64,000 bases of DNA. Origin: BTUB01 sp963836585 (lineage in GTDB: Bacteria > Babelota > Babeliae > Babelales > Vermiphilaceae). Numbering within the stretch: position 1 is the stretch's first letter; the number at the start of each line of letters is the position of its first letter. Shown in pieces: positions 52,531-61,246 of the stretch. The stretch lies in NCBI GenBank assembly GCA_963836585.1, contig CAWIJV010000003.1, positions 124,001 through 188,000 on the forward strand, read 5' to 3'. The notes under the pieces are model-generated. The model saw only the letters and a list, made by a program, of their open reading frames with translations, ran no database searches and was not told the DNA's origin. A program made the position numbers and the translations under genes.

Positions 52531-52562
52531 ATAAAATCCTTATACCTGTAAAAATAGTTAAA

Positions 52563-52568
52563 ATTATA
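52563..52568 (-). promoter_or_regulatory. Probable -10 box
   Basis: TATAAT on the minus strand (GGTATAATTTTAAC), upstream of the secreted-protein gene starting at 52530. No good -35 box at standard spacing; a TTACAG lies 14 bases further up. Confidence 0.4.
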
Positions 52569-52664
52569 CCTTTCTTTTCCTACTGTAATTTTAACACATT
52601 AGAAGGGGGGATTTCAATGGTTTTATTAAGGTTTTTTCAGGGTAAAATGGCTAAAAAGAAAGGT

Positions 52665-52763
52665 TCTACTTCGACAAGGAGCGGGGGGGGCAAGCGCGTC
52701 TTTATTCCGCTCATCCTGAGTAGAAATCGAAGATTTCGTATCGAAGGACGAAGAATTTCAGGG
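52665..52763. repeat. Palindromic intergenic element
   Basis: CTACTTCGACAAGGAGCG, then CATCCTGAGTAGAAATCGAAG and TTCGTATCGAAGGACGAAG, sharing TTCGA/TCGAA and GAAGAATTTC cores with elements at 21873 and 63342. A 73-codon frame over it is considered accidental. Confidence 0.6.
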
Positions 52764-53219
52764 TTACAATTTTGCCGGGGGAAGCGCGAGGGCCACGTTT
52801 TCTTCAAAATGTTTGAAGGCCGCTGTTGCCTTGGCTAAAAATTCTTGAGCTGAATGGATATGTTTTTCTATCGTGTGATCAGGTTCAGACTTGTAAATAT
52901 CATAGTTGGCAAGGTCGCATTTTTTTACTACCCCATCAAGATGTGCCTTGATATCATCATGATACCAGGCAAATTCACTCTGTTTTTGAGCGGGTAACCG
53001 CGTTTTGCTACAGCCAACTTTTTTTTGCAGCTCTTCTAATTGTCTACGTAAAGGCCATGTTTGTTGTTGCAGAGCAAAAACTTTCGATTGATCGACTTCC
53101 ATGGCGTGGAAAGAGAATGTGGCGACTAGGGAGAAGAAAAGAATAGCGAACCGTTTGGCTTGCAGCCTCGCTCGAAGCGAACGGGCTAAAGATATATTAT
53201 CTACCATGATGGTCCTCAC
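52764..53219 (-). CDS. Secreted helical protein; repeat element inside its 5' end
   Basis: 151 residues from 53219. The signal-peptide core (FAILFFSLVATFSFHAMEVD, with A-M-E) is preceded by NISLARSLRARLQAKR, and the codons for that stretch are a copy of the CCCGTTCGC palindromic element (53163-53185). A start within or after the element would be needed in the original gene. The mature part is helical (VFALQQQTWPLRRQLEELQK, HIHSAQEFLAKATAAFKHFE). It overlaps the upstream small gene by four bases (ATGA), indicating coupled translation. No family recognised. Confidence 0.55.
   Translation of the reverse strand: MRTIMVDNISLARSLRARLQAKRFAILFFSLVATFSFHAMEVDQSKVFALQQQTWPLRRQLEELQKKVGCSKTRLPAQKQSEFAWYHDDIKAHLDGVVKKCDLANYDIYKSEPDHTIEKHIHSAQEFLAKATAAFKHFEENVALALPPAKL
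53163..53185 (-). repeat. CCCGTTCGC palindromic element inside a coding region
   Basis: In inverted orientation this 23-base stretch equals 5790-5812 at 22 of 23 positions. Confidence 0.8.
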
Positions 53220-53476
53220 TTTTCATATCGAATAGCAGGAAGCCCGGGCGCTTGAGCATGCTGCATCAATCCGCACCACAAAGACATAAATTGCTGGAAG
53301 CATGACGCATCTCGTGGCTTGAGCTCAAATGCTCTCACTGGTGGGCGATCGCTTTCGTGGTGATACGAACGCCGTTCGTATCTTTCTTGAGCAAGCTGAG
53401 CTTGCTCAGTGATGGAGAATGTAGTAAATGTAAATGCAAAAATTGAGAATACTATTTGATAGTATTTTGTAGCCAT
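53216..53476 (-). CDS. Small secreted protein, unknown family
   Basis: 86 residues. Signal-like N-terminus (YYQIVFSIFAFTFTTFSIT), then a basic and polar part (YERRSYHHESDRPPVRAFEL) and two Cys (SCFQQF, LWCGLM). Its ATG lies within the last 25 bases of alaS, and its stop overlaps the next gene by four bases, so the three may share a transcript. No known domain. Confidence 0.5.
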   Translation of the reverse strand: MATKYYQIVFSIFAFTFTTFSITEQAQLAQERYERRSYHHESDRPPVRAFELKPRDASCFQQFMSLWCGLMQHAQAPGLPAIRYEK

Positions 53477-56057
53477 TGTCTTAACTCCTTTGATAATTGG
53501 GTTTCAAAGTGCGGTGCCCCGCCTTGTAAAAGCGTTGCCGATCCGCCACCCCGAATACCATATTTTTCTTTAAGAAAGGTAGCAAGCCCTCTAAGATCAA
53601 CATTTTTGATGGTGGGTGCCAGCAGTGCAAGGAAAATTCCTTTGCCATCGGTAATGCTGGTTAAAAAATAAAAACCCGGTTTTTTGGATGCCAGCTGTGT
53701 TGCAAGCTCCTTGAGCTCTTCATTGGTGGCATCGGTAACGCTTTGATACAAAAATGGCACACCATTAATGGTCTCGATTTGAGAAATCCAGTGCGGCAGT
53801 TGGTGCTGATAGTGCTGTTTCTTAAGGCGCTTGCATTCATGTTGCGACTGCTTTTGCTCTTCTTTGAGTTTGGTGATCGCATCAAGAATCTGTTCGCGTT
53901 GCACTTTAAAATCATTGCTCAGTGTTTTGCAGATGGCGAATGTTTCTTGATATAGTGCCAGCGCGCGCGGGCCGGTGAGTGCGGTGATTCTGCGATGGCC
54001 GGCAGAAAGCGCTGAAATTTCGGTAATTTTAAATACCCCAATATCGCCGGTGGCATGCACATGGGTGCCGCCGCACAGCTCCACTGAAAATTCAGGAACT
54101 TCTACCATGCGAACTTTTTCGGGATTATATTTGTCACCAAAAAAGGCAAGTGCGCCGCGCTTGATCGCCTCGGGCAATCCCATATATTCGATCTTGACCG
54201 GGATATTTTGCATAATTTTTTGATTTACCAAGATCTTCAACCTTGATAATATCGGCCTGACTTAAATTTTCATGGTACGTAAAATCGAAACGCAAATAAT
54301 CCGGGTGCACCAATGATCCTGATTGTTTGATCTGCTTGCCAAACAGCTGAATGAGCGCCGCTTGGAGTAGATGAGTGGCCGTATGATTTTTCATGGCATT
54401 GGTACGCCAGGCGGTGTCAACGGTGGCGGCGACTGTGTCGCCGATTTTGAGCGGCACCGGTGTTTTTATTAGTGCGGCAATAGCATCATTAATATAGCGC
54501 ACTTGTAACAATGGCGTTTGTTTTCCCGCGACGGTGATGGTTCCCTGATCGGGCACTTGGCCGCCGCCGACGATAAAATAGGGAGATTTTTTAGTGATGA
54601 TCCAGCAGGTGGATTCTGCCGGTACGCTTTGCACCGTCTTATCCTCGAAAATAAGATGAGTGACTGGTGATGTAGTTTGCAATTCTTGGTATCCGGTAAA
54701 TTCAGTAATCACGCTATCATCAAGCAGATGATTAAGCTCATCGGTTGTCTTCTTGCCTGATTGCTCTTGTTGTTGTCGCATGAGATGTATCAAATTCGTC
54801 ATCATCTACTTTAAAACCTTTTTCATGCGCCATCACATGAATCAGCTCGAGCGGGAATCCATACGTATCATACAATTTAAATGCTTGCATGCCGGTGACT
54901 TATTTTTTGTGCAGCATGCTCGGCAAAATATTTTTCCAGCATCGCTTGGCCGCGCACCAGATTGGTGGAAAATTTGCTGATCTCACTTTCCAAAATTTTA
55001 TAAATGGTGGTTGCATTGGCAATCAGCTCAGGGTAAATAGTCGCCAAACTGCTCTACCACCACTTTAGAAAGCTCCGGGAAAATATTTTTATCAGAAAGT
55101 TTTTGCGCAAAGAGTGCTGCGCGACGAATAATTTTGCGCAACACATAGCCGCGCCCTTCATTAGACGGCGCGCCACCATCAGCAATGATCATGGTAGCTG
55201 AGCGAATATGATCGGCAAGTACATGGAATGCTGCTTGAGTTTGCGCATCCTGCGTGGCGTACTCTTTACCGGTGAGTTGCTCGATGTGTTTAATATACGG
55301 CATAAAAAGATCGGTGTGATACACCGAATCTTTGTCTTGCACCACTGCGCACAGGCGCTCCAGGCCCATGCCGGTATCCACACCCGTTTTTTTGAGGGGC
55401 TTGTCGGCGCCATCCGGCTGCCGATCAAATTGCATGAATACTAGATTCCAGATTTCCAAAAAGCGATCGCAGTCGCAGGCCGGGCCGCAGCTATTTATAT
55501 CTTTGCAGCCGAATGCCGGTCCCCGATCGATATGAATTTCAGTGCAAGGGCCGCACGGGCCGGTTTCACCCATCTGCCAAAAGTTATCTTTTTCTCCCAA
55601 GCGATGCATGCGATCAGCGGGAATGCCAATCTCTTTATGCCAAATTGCATACGATTCATCATCGGTTTTATAGACGGTCGCATGGAGTTTTTCTGTCGGG
55701 AGATTCATTTCTTTGGTCAAGAAATCCCAGGCAAAATGGATGGCATCTTTTTTAAAATAGTCGCCGAAAGAAAAGTTTCCCATCATCTCAAAAAAGGTGA
55801 GGTGCCGTTTGGTGAATCCTACATTTTCCAGATCGTTGTGTTTCCCGCCGGCGCGCACACATTTTTGAATGGAAACGGCTCGGGTATATGATCGGGTTTC
55901 TTTGCCCAGAAAAACATCTTTAAACTGGTTCATGCCGGCATTGGCAAACAAGAGCGTGGGATCTTGGGCGGGGATCAAAGGATGAGCTGGCAACTTTGGT
56001 GTGCCCCCGTTTTATGAAAAAATCAAAAAATTTTTGACGTATCTGAACTGATTCCAT
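53452..56057 (-). pseudogene. alaS: Alanine--tRNA ligase, frame broken five times
   Basis: Full-length content (about 868 codons). From ATG 56057: IRQKFFDFFIKRGHTKVASS, then LLFANAGMNQFKDVFLG, GETGPCGPCTEIH, the helical part AFKLYDTYGFPLEL, the editing domain NHTATHLLQAALIQ, CGGTHVHATGDIGVF, and the C-terminal oligomerisation part ending GGGSATLLQGGAPHFETQL. Reading must step +1 at about 55977-55980, 55031-55033, 54898-54902, 54780-54800 and 54228-54230; in each case dropping one base restores the family sequence. AlaRS is normally essential and single-copy, so this is either an assembly problem or a dying copy. Key catalytic and zinc-binding residues are intact. Confidence 0.85.
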
Positions 56058-56156
56058 ACAAAATCCTCACGGCAAATCCGGATTGGTGAATAATAGTTCA
56101 TGATAGCGATTTTTAAGCTATGAAGCAATGCATGCTATTAGGCGAATTTTTTCGCT

Positions 56157-56654
56157 TTAAAAAAGCGGCTTGAGCTGCTCATAAATCTCCTGCAAATCAA
56201 AGGAGATTACTTTGGTATTGGCCAGCGTAGGCAAGAAGTTGGTGTCGCCCTGCCATCGGGGCAAAATATGCCAGTGAAGATGGGCGGGGATGCCGGCTCC
56301 TGAGGCTTTTCCTAAATTGAGGCCGATGTTGATACCTTCTGATTTCAATGCTTTCTCAGCGTGAGCAGTTGCCTGCGCAATGACCGTCATAATCTCATGC
56401 AAAGCCTCTGCTTCGAGGCCAAGGAGGCTATTGGTATGTTTGAACGGAATCACCATGAGATGGCCGGCATTGTAAGGATATTTGTTCAGAATGGCAAAGC
56501 AGTGGCGGTACCGTTTTAAAATAAAATTCTGGGTATCATTATTTTCTTGTATCTGCGTGCAAAATATGCACTCAGTTTCTGTAGCAGTTTCATATTTGTG
56601 ATCACTTACTGATGAAGAGTAATCGGTGCGCCAAGGGGCGTATAAAATTTTCAT
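56157..56654 (-). CDS. HIT-family hydrolase (Ap4A phosphorylase-like)
   Basis: 165 residues from ATG 56654; an upstream in-frame start (56669) overlaps the next gene. The start KILYAPWRTDY with CIFC, and HCFAILNKYPYNAGHLMVIP, followed by the catalytic triad HLHWHILPRW near residue 127, match the FHIT/Ap4A-phosphorylase branch of HIT proteins, which cleave dinucleoside polyphosphates or nucleotidyl bonds. The four-residue C..C at the start may bind zinc. The neighbouring upstream gene encodes a glycosyltransferase; no functional link is obvious. Confidence 0.85.
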   Translation of the reverse strand: MKILYAPWRTDYSSSVSDHKYETATETECIFCTQIQENNDTQNFILKRYRHCFAILNKYPYNAGHLMVIPFKHTNSLLGLEAEALHEIMTVIAQATAHAEKALKSEGINIGLNLGKASGAGIPAHLHWHILPRWQGDTNFLPTLANTKVISFDLQEIYEQLKPLF

Positions 56655-56659
56655 AAAGA

Positions 56660-58114
56660 TTAATACCAAGTAACATAATTTATTTTTGCCTGCTCATAGC
56701 ATAGCCCAACTTCTTCTAGCGGGATAGCCACTGTTTTCCATGCTGCAAACAGTTCATGTACAGAATTAAAATTGAGATTTTGTAATGCATCAATCACCAT
56801 TGCTTTGCGATACACCGTGCCGCCAAGATTATGGCAACAGCGCCAATCGCCCGAATCGGCGTAATGGAATGCCCACGCATAAACAGAATCTGTGATTCGG
56901 TTGAGCGCGGGCATCGGTTGCGTAATGCCGCTTTGGTATGAATAGATTTTCTCATGATCAAGTCCTAAAAAAAATCCATAGGCGAATGATTTTTCTAATG
57001 CATAAATTGCATCGGCACAATCAAGATATCGGCTAAAGACGGCCGCATCGGAAAGAAATAAAACATAGTCACTTGGCAATGCTCGAAGAGCATCGAAAAG
57101 CTGCTCCTTGAAATCTGATGAATGTTCTTGGATGATTTTTACTTCTCCCAAATTTCTGGCCAGCTTGCGAGCAGAAATTATCAAACGTTGTGAGCGCTGC
57201 TCATCGGTGCTGAAAATAATCAGGTCAGCTTTTTTGTTGCGGTACTGCTCAAAATAATCAATCATCGAATAGGACAGCGGTGCATATTTTGTTTTTTCCC
57301 GAATCAGTTTGCTGCCTAAAATCTGTACCTCTTTATTTGCCTTAAAATCATTGATTGGTGTGGCCACATTGCGGATATAAATAACATCGGGAATAAAATA
57401 ATAATGCGTGGGGCCTGCCATCTCCATCATCGGATAATAGATGGCCAAATCAGAATTGGCTGGAAAAAATTGGCCCTGAAAGTAAGGCCCTTCAAACAGC
57501 AGATCTTTGAGATGAACCTGGTGAAATAGCCATGCGTAGAAGGTGCGCAGTTGCCCCGGCATCCACCATTTTTTTCTAAAGTTTTGTTTTTGCAGTATCT
57601 CAGCAGAAAGTGGTTGGCAATAGCCCATCTCATTGGTGGGCCAGTTTTGGAATTGGCCATAGGTGATCCAGATATTAGGATCTTGATAGATGGCATTAAT
57701 CAGTGCGAACACGTTATCATGCGCGAGCCAATCATCACCATCATAATTAAAAACAATCTCATCCGGTTCGCACAATTGCAGCGCATAGTATAAATTTGCC
57801 AGCGCCCGTTTTCTTACCTTATTTTTAATGAGGACAACGCGGTGCTGCTGATTGCAATCATAAATATATTTTTCTACCAGTTCTGCCGTGCCATCGGTGG
57901 AGCAATCATCGATATAAATGATGCGATAATGCGCATAAAAATCGGTGCCCTCTTCATTGAGCTGAGTAAAAAGAGTGCTCAAATTTTTTTCAAACCAATC
58001 AGCATTATTATAAGAAGTTATCACGATGACAAATTTTTTTTCTGTGGTGGGGTTGCCCAGCAGCAACAAGCTACTCATCAATAGTATGAGTGCCATCCAG
58101 TATTGTTTTACCAT
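56660..58114 (-). CDS. Family-2 glycosyltransferase with signal peptide
   Basis: 484 residues. A hydrophobic start (WMALILLMSSLLLLGNPTTE) is followed by a GT-A domain: VIVITSYNNADWFEKNLSTL, IIYIDDCSTDGTAELVEKY, FNYDGDDWLAHDNVF with the metal-binding D.D, and WWMPGQLRTFYAWLF. The C-terminal 200 residues (LIIFSTDEQRSQRLIISARK) form a second, less clear domain. It overlaps the upstream glycosyltransferase gene by 7 bases, so the two are one operon. An exported GT2 would lack sugar donors in a bacterial periplasm, hence host delivery, or an uncleaved membrane anchor with the domain inside, must be considered. Confidence 0.75.
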   Translation of the reverse strand: MVKQYWMALILLMSSLLLLGNPTTEKKFVIVITSYNNADWFEKNLSTLFTQLNEEGTDFYAHYRIIYIDDCSTDGTAELVEKYIYDCNQQHRVVLIKNKVRKRALANLYYALQLCEPDEIVFNYDGDDWLAHDNVFALINAIYQDPNIWITYGQFQNWPTNEMGYCQPLSAEILQKQNFRKKWWMPGQLRTFYAWLFHQVHLKDLLFEGPYFQGQFFPANSDLAIYYPMMEMAGPTHYYFIPDVIYIRNVATPINDFKANKEVQILGSKLIREKTKYAPLSYSMIDYFEQYRNKKADLIIFSTDEQRSQRLIISARKLARNLGEVKIIQEHSSDFKEQLFDALRALPSDYVLFLSDAAVFSRYLDCADAIYALEKSFAYGFFLGLDHEKIYSYQSGITQPMPALNRITDSVYAWAFHYADSGDWRCCHNLGGTVYRKAMVIDALQNLNFNSVHELFAAWKTVAIPLEEVGLCYEQAKINYVTWY

Positions 58115-58935
58115 GGCTTTTCCTTGAGTGGTCCATACCGTGGCCGGGCGCGTAAATATGATTCTAAAGCGCGTTGCTGGGTGGGATCATGGTGGTATGA
58201 AATAGGATTGGAATCATTATAGACATACAGAATTTCAGGAATAAATTGTATGTGTTTTCCGGCCATTTCAATCATGGGAAACATGGTGGCAACATCGGCG
58301 CATTTGGGATAAAAGTATCCTTCATATAAAAGATCTTCTAATGCGATGAGGCGAAAAAGCCCTGCGTAAAAAGTGCGCGGATGTGACGTGCGCCATGAGA
58401 TTTGGCGGATGGTGTTGGCCGCGATGACATGATCGGGGATCGGTTTGCATAATCCCTTTTTATTTTTGGCCAGGTACCAAAACTGCCCATAGGTGAGCCA
58501 GGTGTTGCCATCGGCATAGGCGGCATTAATGATTTGCAAAGCCTGCGCATCGGCAAACCAGTCATCGCCGTCAAGAATAACGATAATGGTGTCTTGAGGG
58601 CATGAGTGAATAGCGGAATATTGATTACAAAGATGTCCCATCCGCTCAGTATTTTGCACCAGAATAAAATGTGATTCTAGCTGATATTCACTGATAAGCT
58701 GTTGCATGAGGATAACCGTATCATCCGTGGAATGATCATCAATATAGATTACCATCCAGTTTTGATAGGTCTGTTGGGCAAGGGACTTCACATACTGTTT
58801 GGTCCAAGAAGCATTATTATAGGAAGCGGTAATAATGATAAGAGGTTTTTGATTATCAAGAGCAAAAAAATTCTCATCGCATGCAATGAGTGCTATAAAA
58901 AGTGGCAGCCATGTTCCTTTTATGGATGTCCACAT
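58108..58935 (-). CDS. Family-2 glycosyltransferase with signal peptide
   Basis: 275 residues. Signal-like start (WLPLFIALIACDENFFALDN), then IIITASYNNASWTKQYVKSL, WMVIYIDDHSTDDTVILMQQ, IVILDGDDWFADAQAL (D.D), WRTSHPRTFYAGLFRLI. It is a shorter relative of the downstream 484-residue protein, lacking the second domain. The pair shares the pattern '(S/P)RTFYA.LF', suggesting a common acceptor or donor site. The Cys near the N-terminus (ACDEN) could even be a lipoprotein lipobox. Confidence 0.75.
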   Translation of the reverse strand: MWTSIKGTWLPLFIALIACDENFFALDNQKPLIIITASYNNASWTKQYVKSLAQQTYQNWMVIYIDDHSTDDTVILMQQLISEYQLESHFILVQNTERMGHLCNQYSAIHSCPQDTIIVILDGDDWFADAQALQIINAAYADGNTWLTYGQFWYLAKNKKGLCKPIPDHVIAANTIRQISWRTSHPRTFYAGLFRLIALEDLLYEGYFYPKCADVATMFPMIEMAGKHIQFIPEILYVYNDSNPISYHHDPTQQRALESYLRARPRYGPLKEKPW

Positions 58936-59027
58936 AAGACCAATTCCCCGTTTTTAAGTATCCCTTCCTTGTAATAGCATTATGGGGGGAAATGGTGCAA
59001 GCATTTAATAAAAAAGGCGATTTCACC

Positions 59028-59165
59028 ACACATGGTGAGTAGCTGCGAAGCAGCGTATCGAACCATAGTCCTTCGATACCCTCCTACGCATAAAGCTACG
59101 GAGGGCGGGCGCACTGGCTACTCAGCGCTAGCCCGCCATAGCTCGTTAGAGCGACGGCTGGGGAT
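59028..59165. repeat. Palindromic repeat cluster
   Basis: Its left part (59028-59066, ACACATGGTGAGT ... GTATCGAACCAT) matches 51191-51230; then CTTCGATACCCTCC, CTACGCATAAAGCTACGGAG and GCTAGCCCGCCATAGCTC follow, typical of the dispersed palindromes in this genome. Confidence 0.7.
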
Positions 59166-59182
59166 GTGTAGGTAGGGGTAAT

Positions 59183-59209
59183 AAAAAAGGCGCCGGTTAA
59201 GGCGCCTTT
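59183..59209 (-). terminator. Rho-independent terminator of the RRM gene
   Basis: On the minus strand AAAGGCGCC-ttaacc-GGCGCC is followed by TTTTTTATT. It lies 24 bases past the stop. Confidence 0.9.
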
Positions 59210-59232
59210 CTATATCTTAATTCAGATAAAAA

Positions 59233-59580
59233 TTAGTAGCGATTGCTGCTACCAAAGCGAGGACCGCGATCGCTGCCGCCACCATTGCCATTGCCGCCAC
59301 GGTGGAAACGGGAACCGCCTTCACGCATTGGTCTAGCTTCGCGTGGACGAGCTTCGCTTACCACTAAGCGTTGGCCTTCATATTCCATGCCATTTAAAGC
59401 TGAAATAGCTTCATTTGCTTGGTCGTTTTCAGGCATTTCGATAAATGCAAAGCCTTTGAGAGCTCCGGTAAATTTATCTTTTATCATTTTGATACTGGTA
59501 ACAGCACCATATTGTTCAAAAAGTTCTCTCAACTTTGCTTCATTAGCGGTACGTGGAAGTCTTCCAACATAAAGATTCAT
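59233..59580 (-). CDS. RRM-type RNA-binding protein
   Basis: 115 residues. One RRM: NLYVGRLP (RNP2, residues 2-9) and KGFAFIEM (RNP1, about residues 42-49), then a Gly/Arg-rich tail (RFHRGGNGNGGGSDRGPRFG). This is the layout of small bacterial RNA-binding proteins of the cyanobacterial Rbp type, often cold-induced and single-stranded-RNA binding. The gene has its own terminator and an AT-rich 120-bp upstream region. Confidence 0.92.
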   Translation of the reverse strand: MNLYVGRLPRTANEAKLRELFEQYGAVTSIKMIKDKFTGALKGFAFIEMPENDQANEAISALNGMEYEGQRLVVSEARPREARPMREGGSRFHRGGNGNGGGSDRGPRFGSSNRY

Positions 59581-59702
59581 TAGGAATTCACTTATATAAA
59601 ATAGTTAAAAATAAACAACTCTTTAAAAGAACACTACGTAATTTAAAGAACATAATTAGATTAGCATAAAGCCAACTAAAAGGAAACAACAATATTAAAA
59701 AT

Positions 59703-60368
59703 TCAAACTGAATTTTTAATATACAGATGGTTGCCAAAGAAATGGCGCAGTTTACCCTGATAATCGGTGCCTTCTAGGCTAAATCCTTGGGAAATAAACC
59801 ATTCATGAATATGCTCGGCCGTGGGCTGATTTTGATAGGCCGGGATAAAGTTGATCTCTAGATAGACAGCCTTCACCGTTTGCATGAGAATAGGGCTTGC
59901 CTGGAGAACTGCAAGCTCATGCCCTTGAAGATCAAGCCAGAGAAAATCGACGGCAGTAATGCCCTGGTCTGCTGCCCAACTATCCAGGGTGATGGTGGGC
60001 ACCATGCTTGTGTGTGGGTAGGTGATCGGCGAATGGGCTAAGCGCTCGCAAGGGGCCAAAAGGCTGCCGGCTTGGCAGATGGCATCCGGGCGTTTTGGAT
60101 TTTGGGCTCGGTAAAAGGTGGCGCTCCCATTGGTATTGCTCAGCGCAAGAGAGTAGGTCTTAATGGTGGGGAAGTTTTGGGTGTTCTTTTGCAATTCAGT
60201 GTAAATTTCGCGTATCGGTTCAAAGGCATGGATGGTCGCCTGGGGAAATCTCTGGGCCAGCGCCAGTGTGTCTTTGCCAGTAAAGGCGCCGGCTTCTACC
60301 ACATTTTGTGTGCCGGGTAGTAGATCGGCTAAAAGAGCGGGGAAATTGTTGCGTGTAAGAAATAGCAT
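59703..60368 (-). CDS. FkbM-family methyltransferase
   Basis: 221 residues without a signal peptide. QNVVEAGAFTGKDTLALAQR (SAM loop), TIHAFEPIREIYTELQK, IKTYSLALSNTNGSATFY, ITLDSWAADQGITAVDFLWL, DLQGHELAVLQASP and VYLEINF are the standard FkbM blocks. Members O-methylate sugars or polyketides. Across 73 bp it diverges from a polyprenyl-type glycosyltransferase, which suggests a shared role in glycan decoration. Confidence 0.85.
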   Translation of the reverse strand: MLFLTRNNFPALLADLLPGTQNVVEAGAFTGKDTLALAQRFPQATIHAFEPIREIYTELQKNTQNFPTIKTYSLALSNTNGSATFYRAQNPKRPDAICQAGSLLAPCERLAHSPITYPHTSMVPTITLDSWAADQGITAVDFLWLDLQGHELAVLQASPILMQTVKAVYLEINFIPAYQNQPTAEHIHEWFISQGFSLEGTDYQGKLRHFFGNHLYIKNSV

Positions 60369-60441
60369 AGTTTTTAACTTGATACTAGAATAATGGCATT
60401 ACCATGGTTACCAAAATTAGTGTAAAGGAAAAAGATCGAGT

Positions 60442-61173
60442 ATGAAAGTGAGCATTATTTTCCCCGCCTATAATGAGGAGCAGCGCATTGGCGCAACATT
60501 GGAAGCTTTTGATAACTTTTTTAGACAAAAAAAGGAACAAGAGGCACTCGATTATGAACTGCTCGTGGTGATTAATGGCACCACCGATGCTACCGAACAA
60601 GTAGTTGGCGAGTTGCAAAAGAGTCGGCCGGCCATTCGCTGCATGCGCATCGCTCAGGGCGGCAAGGGGCTGGCGATTGCCGTCGGATTTAAAGATGCGC
60701 TCATGCGTGATAACGATTTAATTGGATTTAATGATGCGGATATGTCAACGTCACCTGAGGAATATTATAAGCTCATCCAAGCACTCACTCCGGAATATGA
60801 TGGGATACTAGCAAGCCGCTATATGCCGGGCGCCACCGTGATTCCCCCGCGCCCCTGGATTAAACGATGGGGGAGCAGATTGGTGTATGAATCGCTGGTG
60901 CGGTTGTTGTTTGGTATTAACTATTATGACTACCAGTGCGGTGCAAAGCTGTTTAGAAATGCGGTGATTGCAAAGATTGCGCCGGCATTAACGGTGCGCC
61001 AGTGGGCATTCGATGTAGAACTTTTATATCTGTGCAAGCTTAACAACTATAAAATTAAAGAATTTCCCACCGTGTGGATTGAAAAAGAAGGCAGTAAATT
61101 GCGTATGATACGGGCCGGCTTGAAAATGGTGAGTACCCTTATTGAGTTGCGTTGGTATTATTTTAAAAAATAA
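60442..61173 (+). CDS. Family-2 glycosyltransferase, dolichyl-phosphate glucosyltransferase-like
   Basis: 243 residues without a signal peptide. SIIFPAYNEEQRIGATLEAF, LLVVINGTTDATEQVV, IAQGGKGLAIAVGFKDALM, LIGFNDADMSTSPEEYYKLI (D.D), GILASRYMPGA, and YYDYQCGAKLFRNAVIAKI match the DPG/DPM synthase subfamily that loads a sugar from a nucleotide donor onto polyprenyl phosphate on the cytoplasmic face. No C-terminal membrane segment is seen, unlike some relatives. It points towards lipid-linked glycan making. Confidence 0.85.
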   Translation: MKVSIIFPAYNEEQRIGATLEAFDNFFRQKKEQEALDYELLVVINGTTDATEQVVGELQKSRPAIRCMRIAQGGKGLAIAVGFKDALMRDNDLIGFNDADMSTSPEEYYKLIQALTPEYDGILASRYMPGATVIPPRPWIKRWGSRLVYESLVRLLFGINYYDYQCGAKLFRNAVIAKIAPALTVRQWAFDVELLYLCKLNNYKIKEFPTVWIEKEGSKLRMIRAGLKMVSTLIELRWYYFKK

Positions 61174-61246
61174 ATCTTGCAATTTCTTCTTTTTTATGGA
61201 TAGCATTATGATGTTGTTACTGTTTTCTTTTTAAAAAGGAAAGATA

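Noticed and set aside
52617..52838. 73-codon + frame with Arg-rich product
   Set aside because: Lies over a palindromic element and the 3' end of a real minus-strand gene.
55025..55040. Programmed +1 frameshift at CCC TGA in alaS
   Set aside because: The site is plausible alone, but four further shifts at unrelated sequences are needed, so recoding does not explain the gene.
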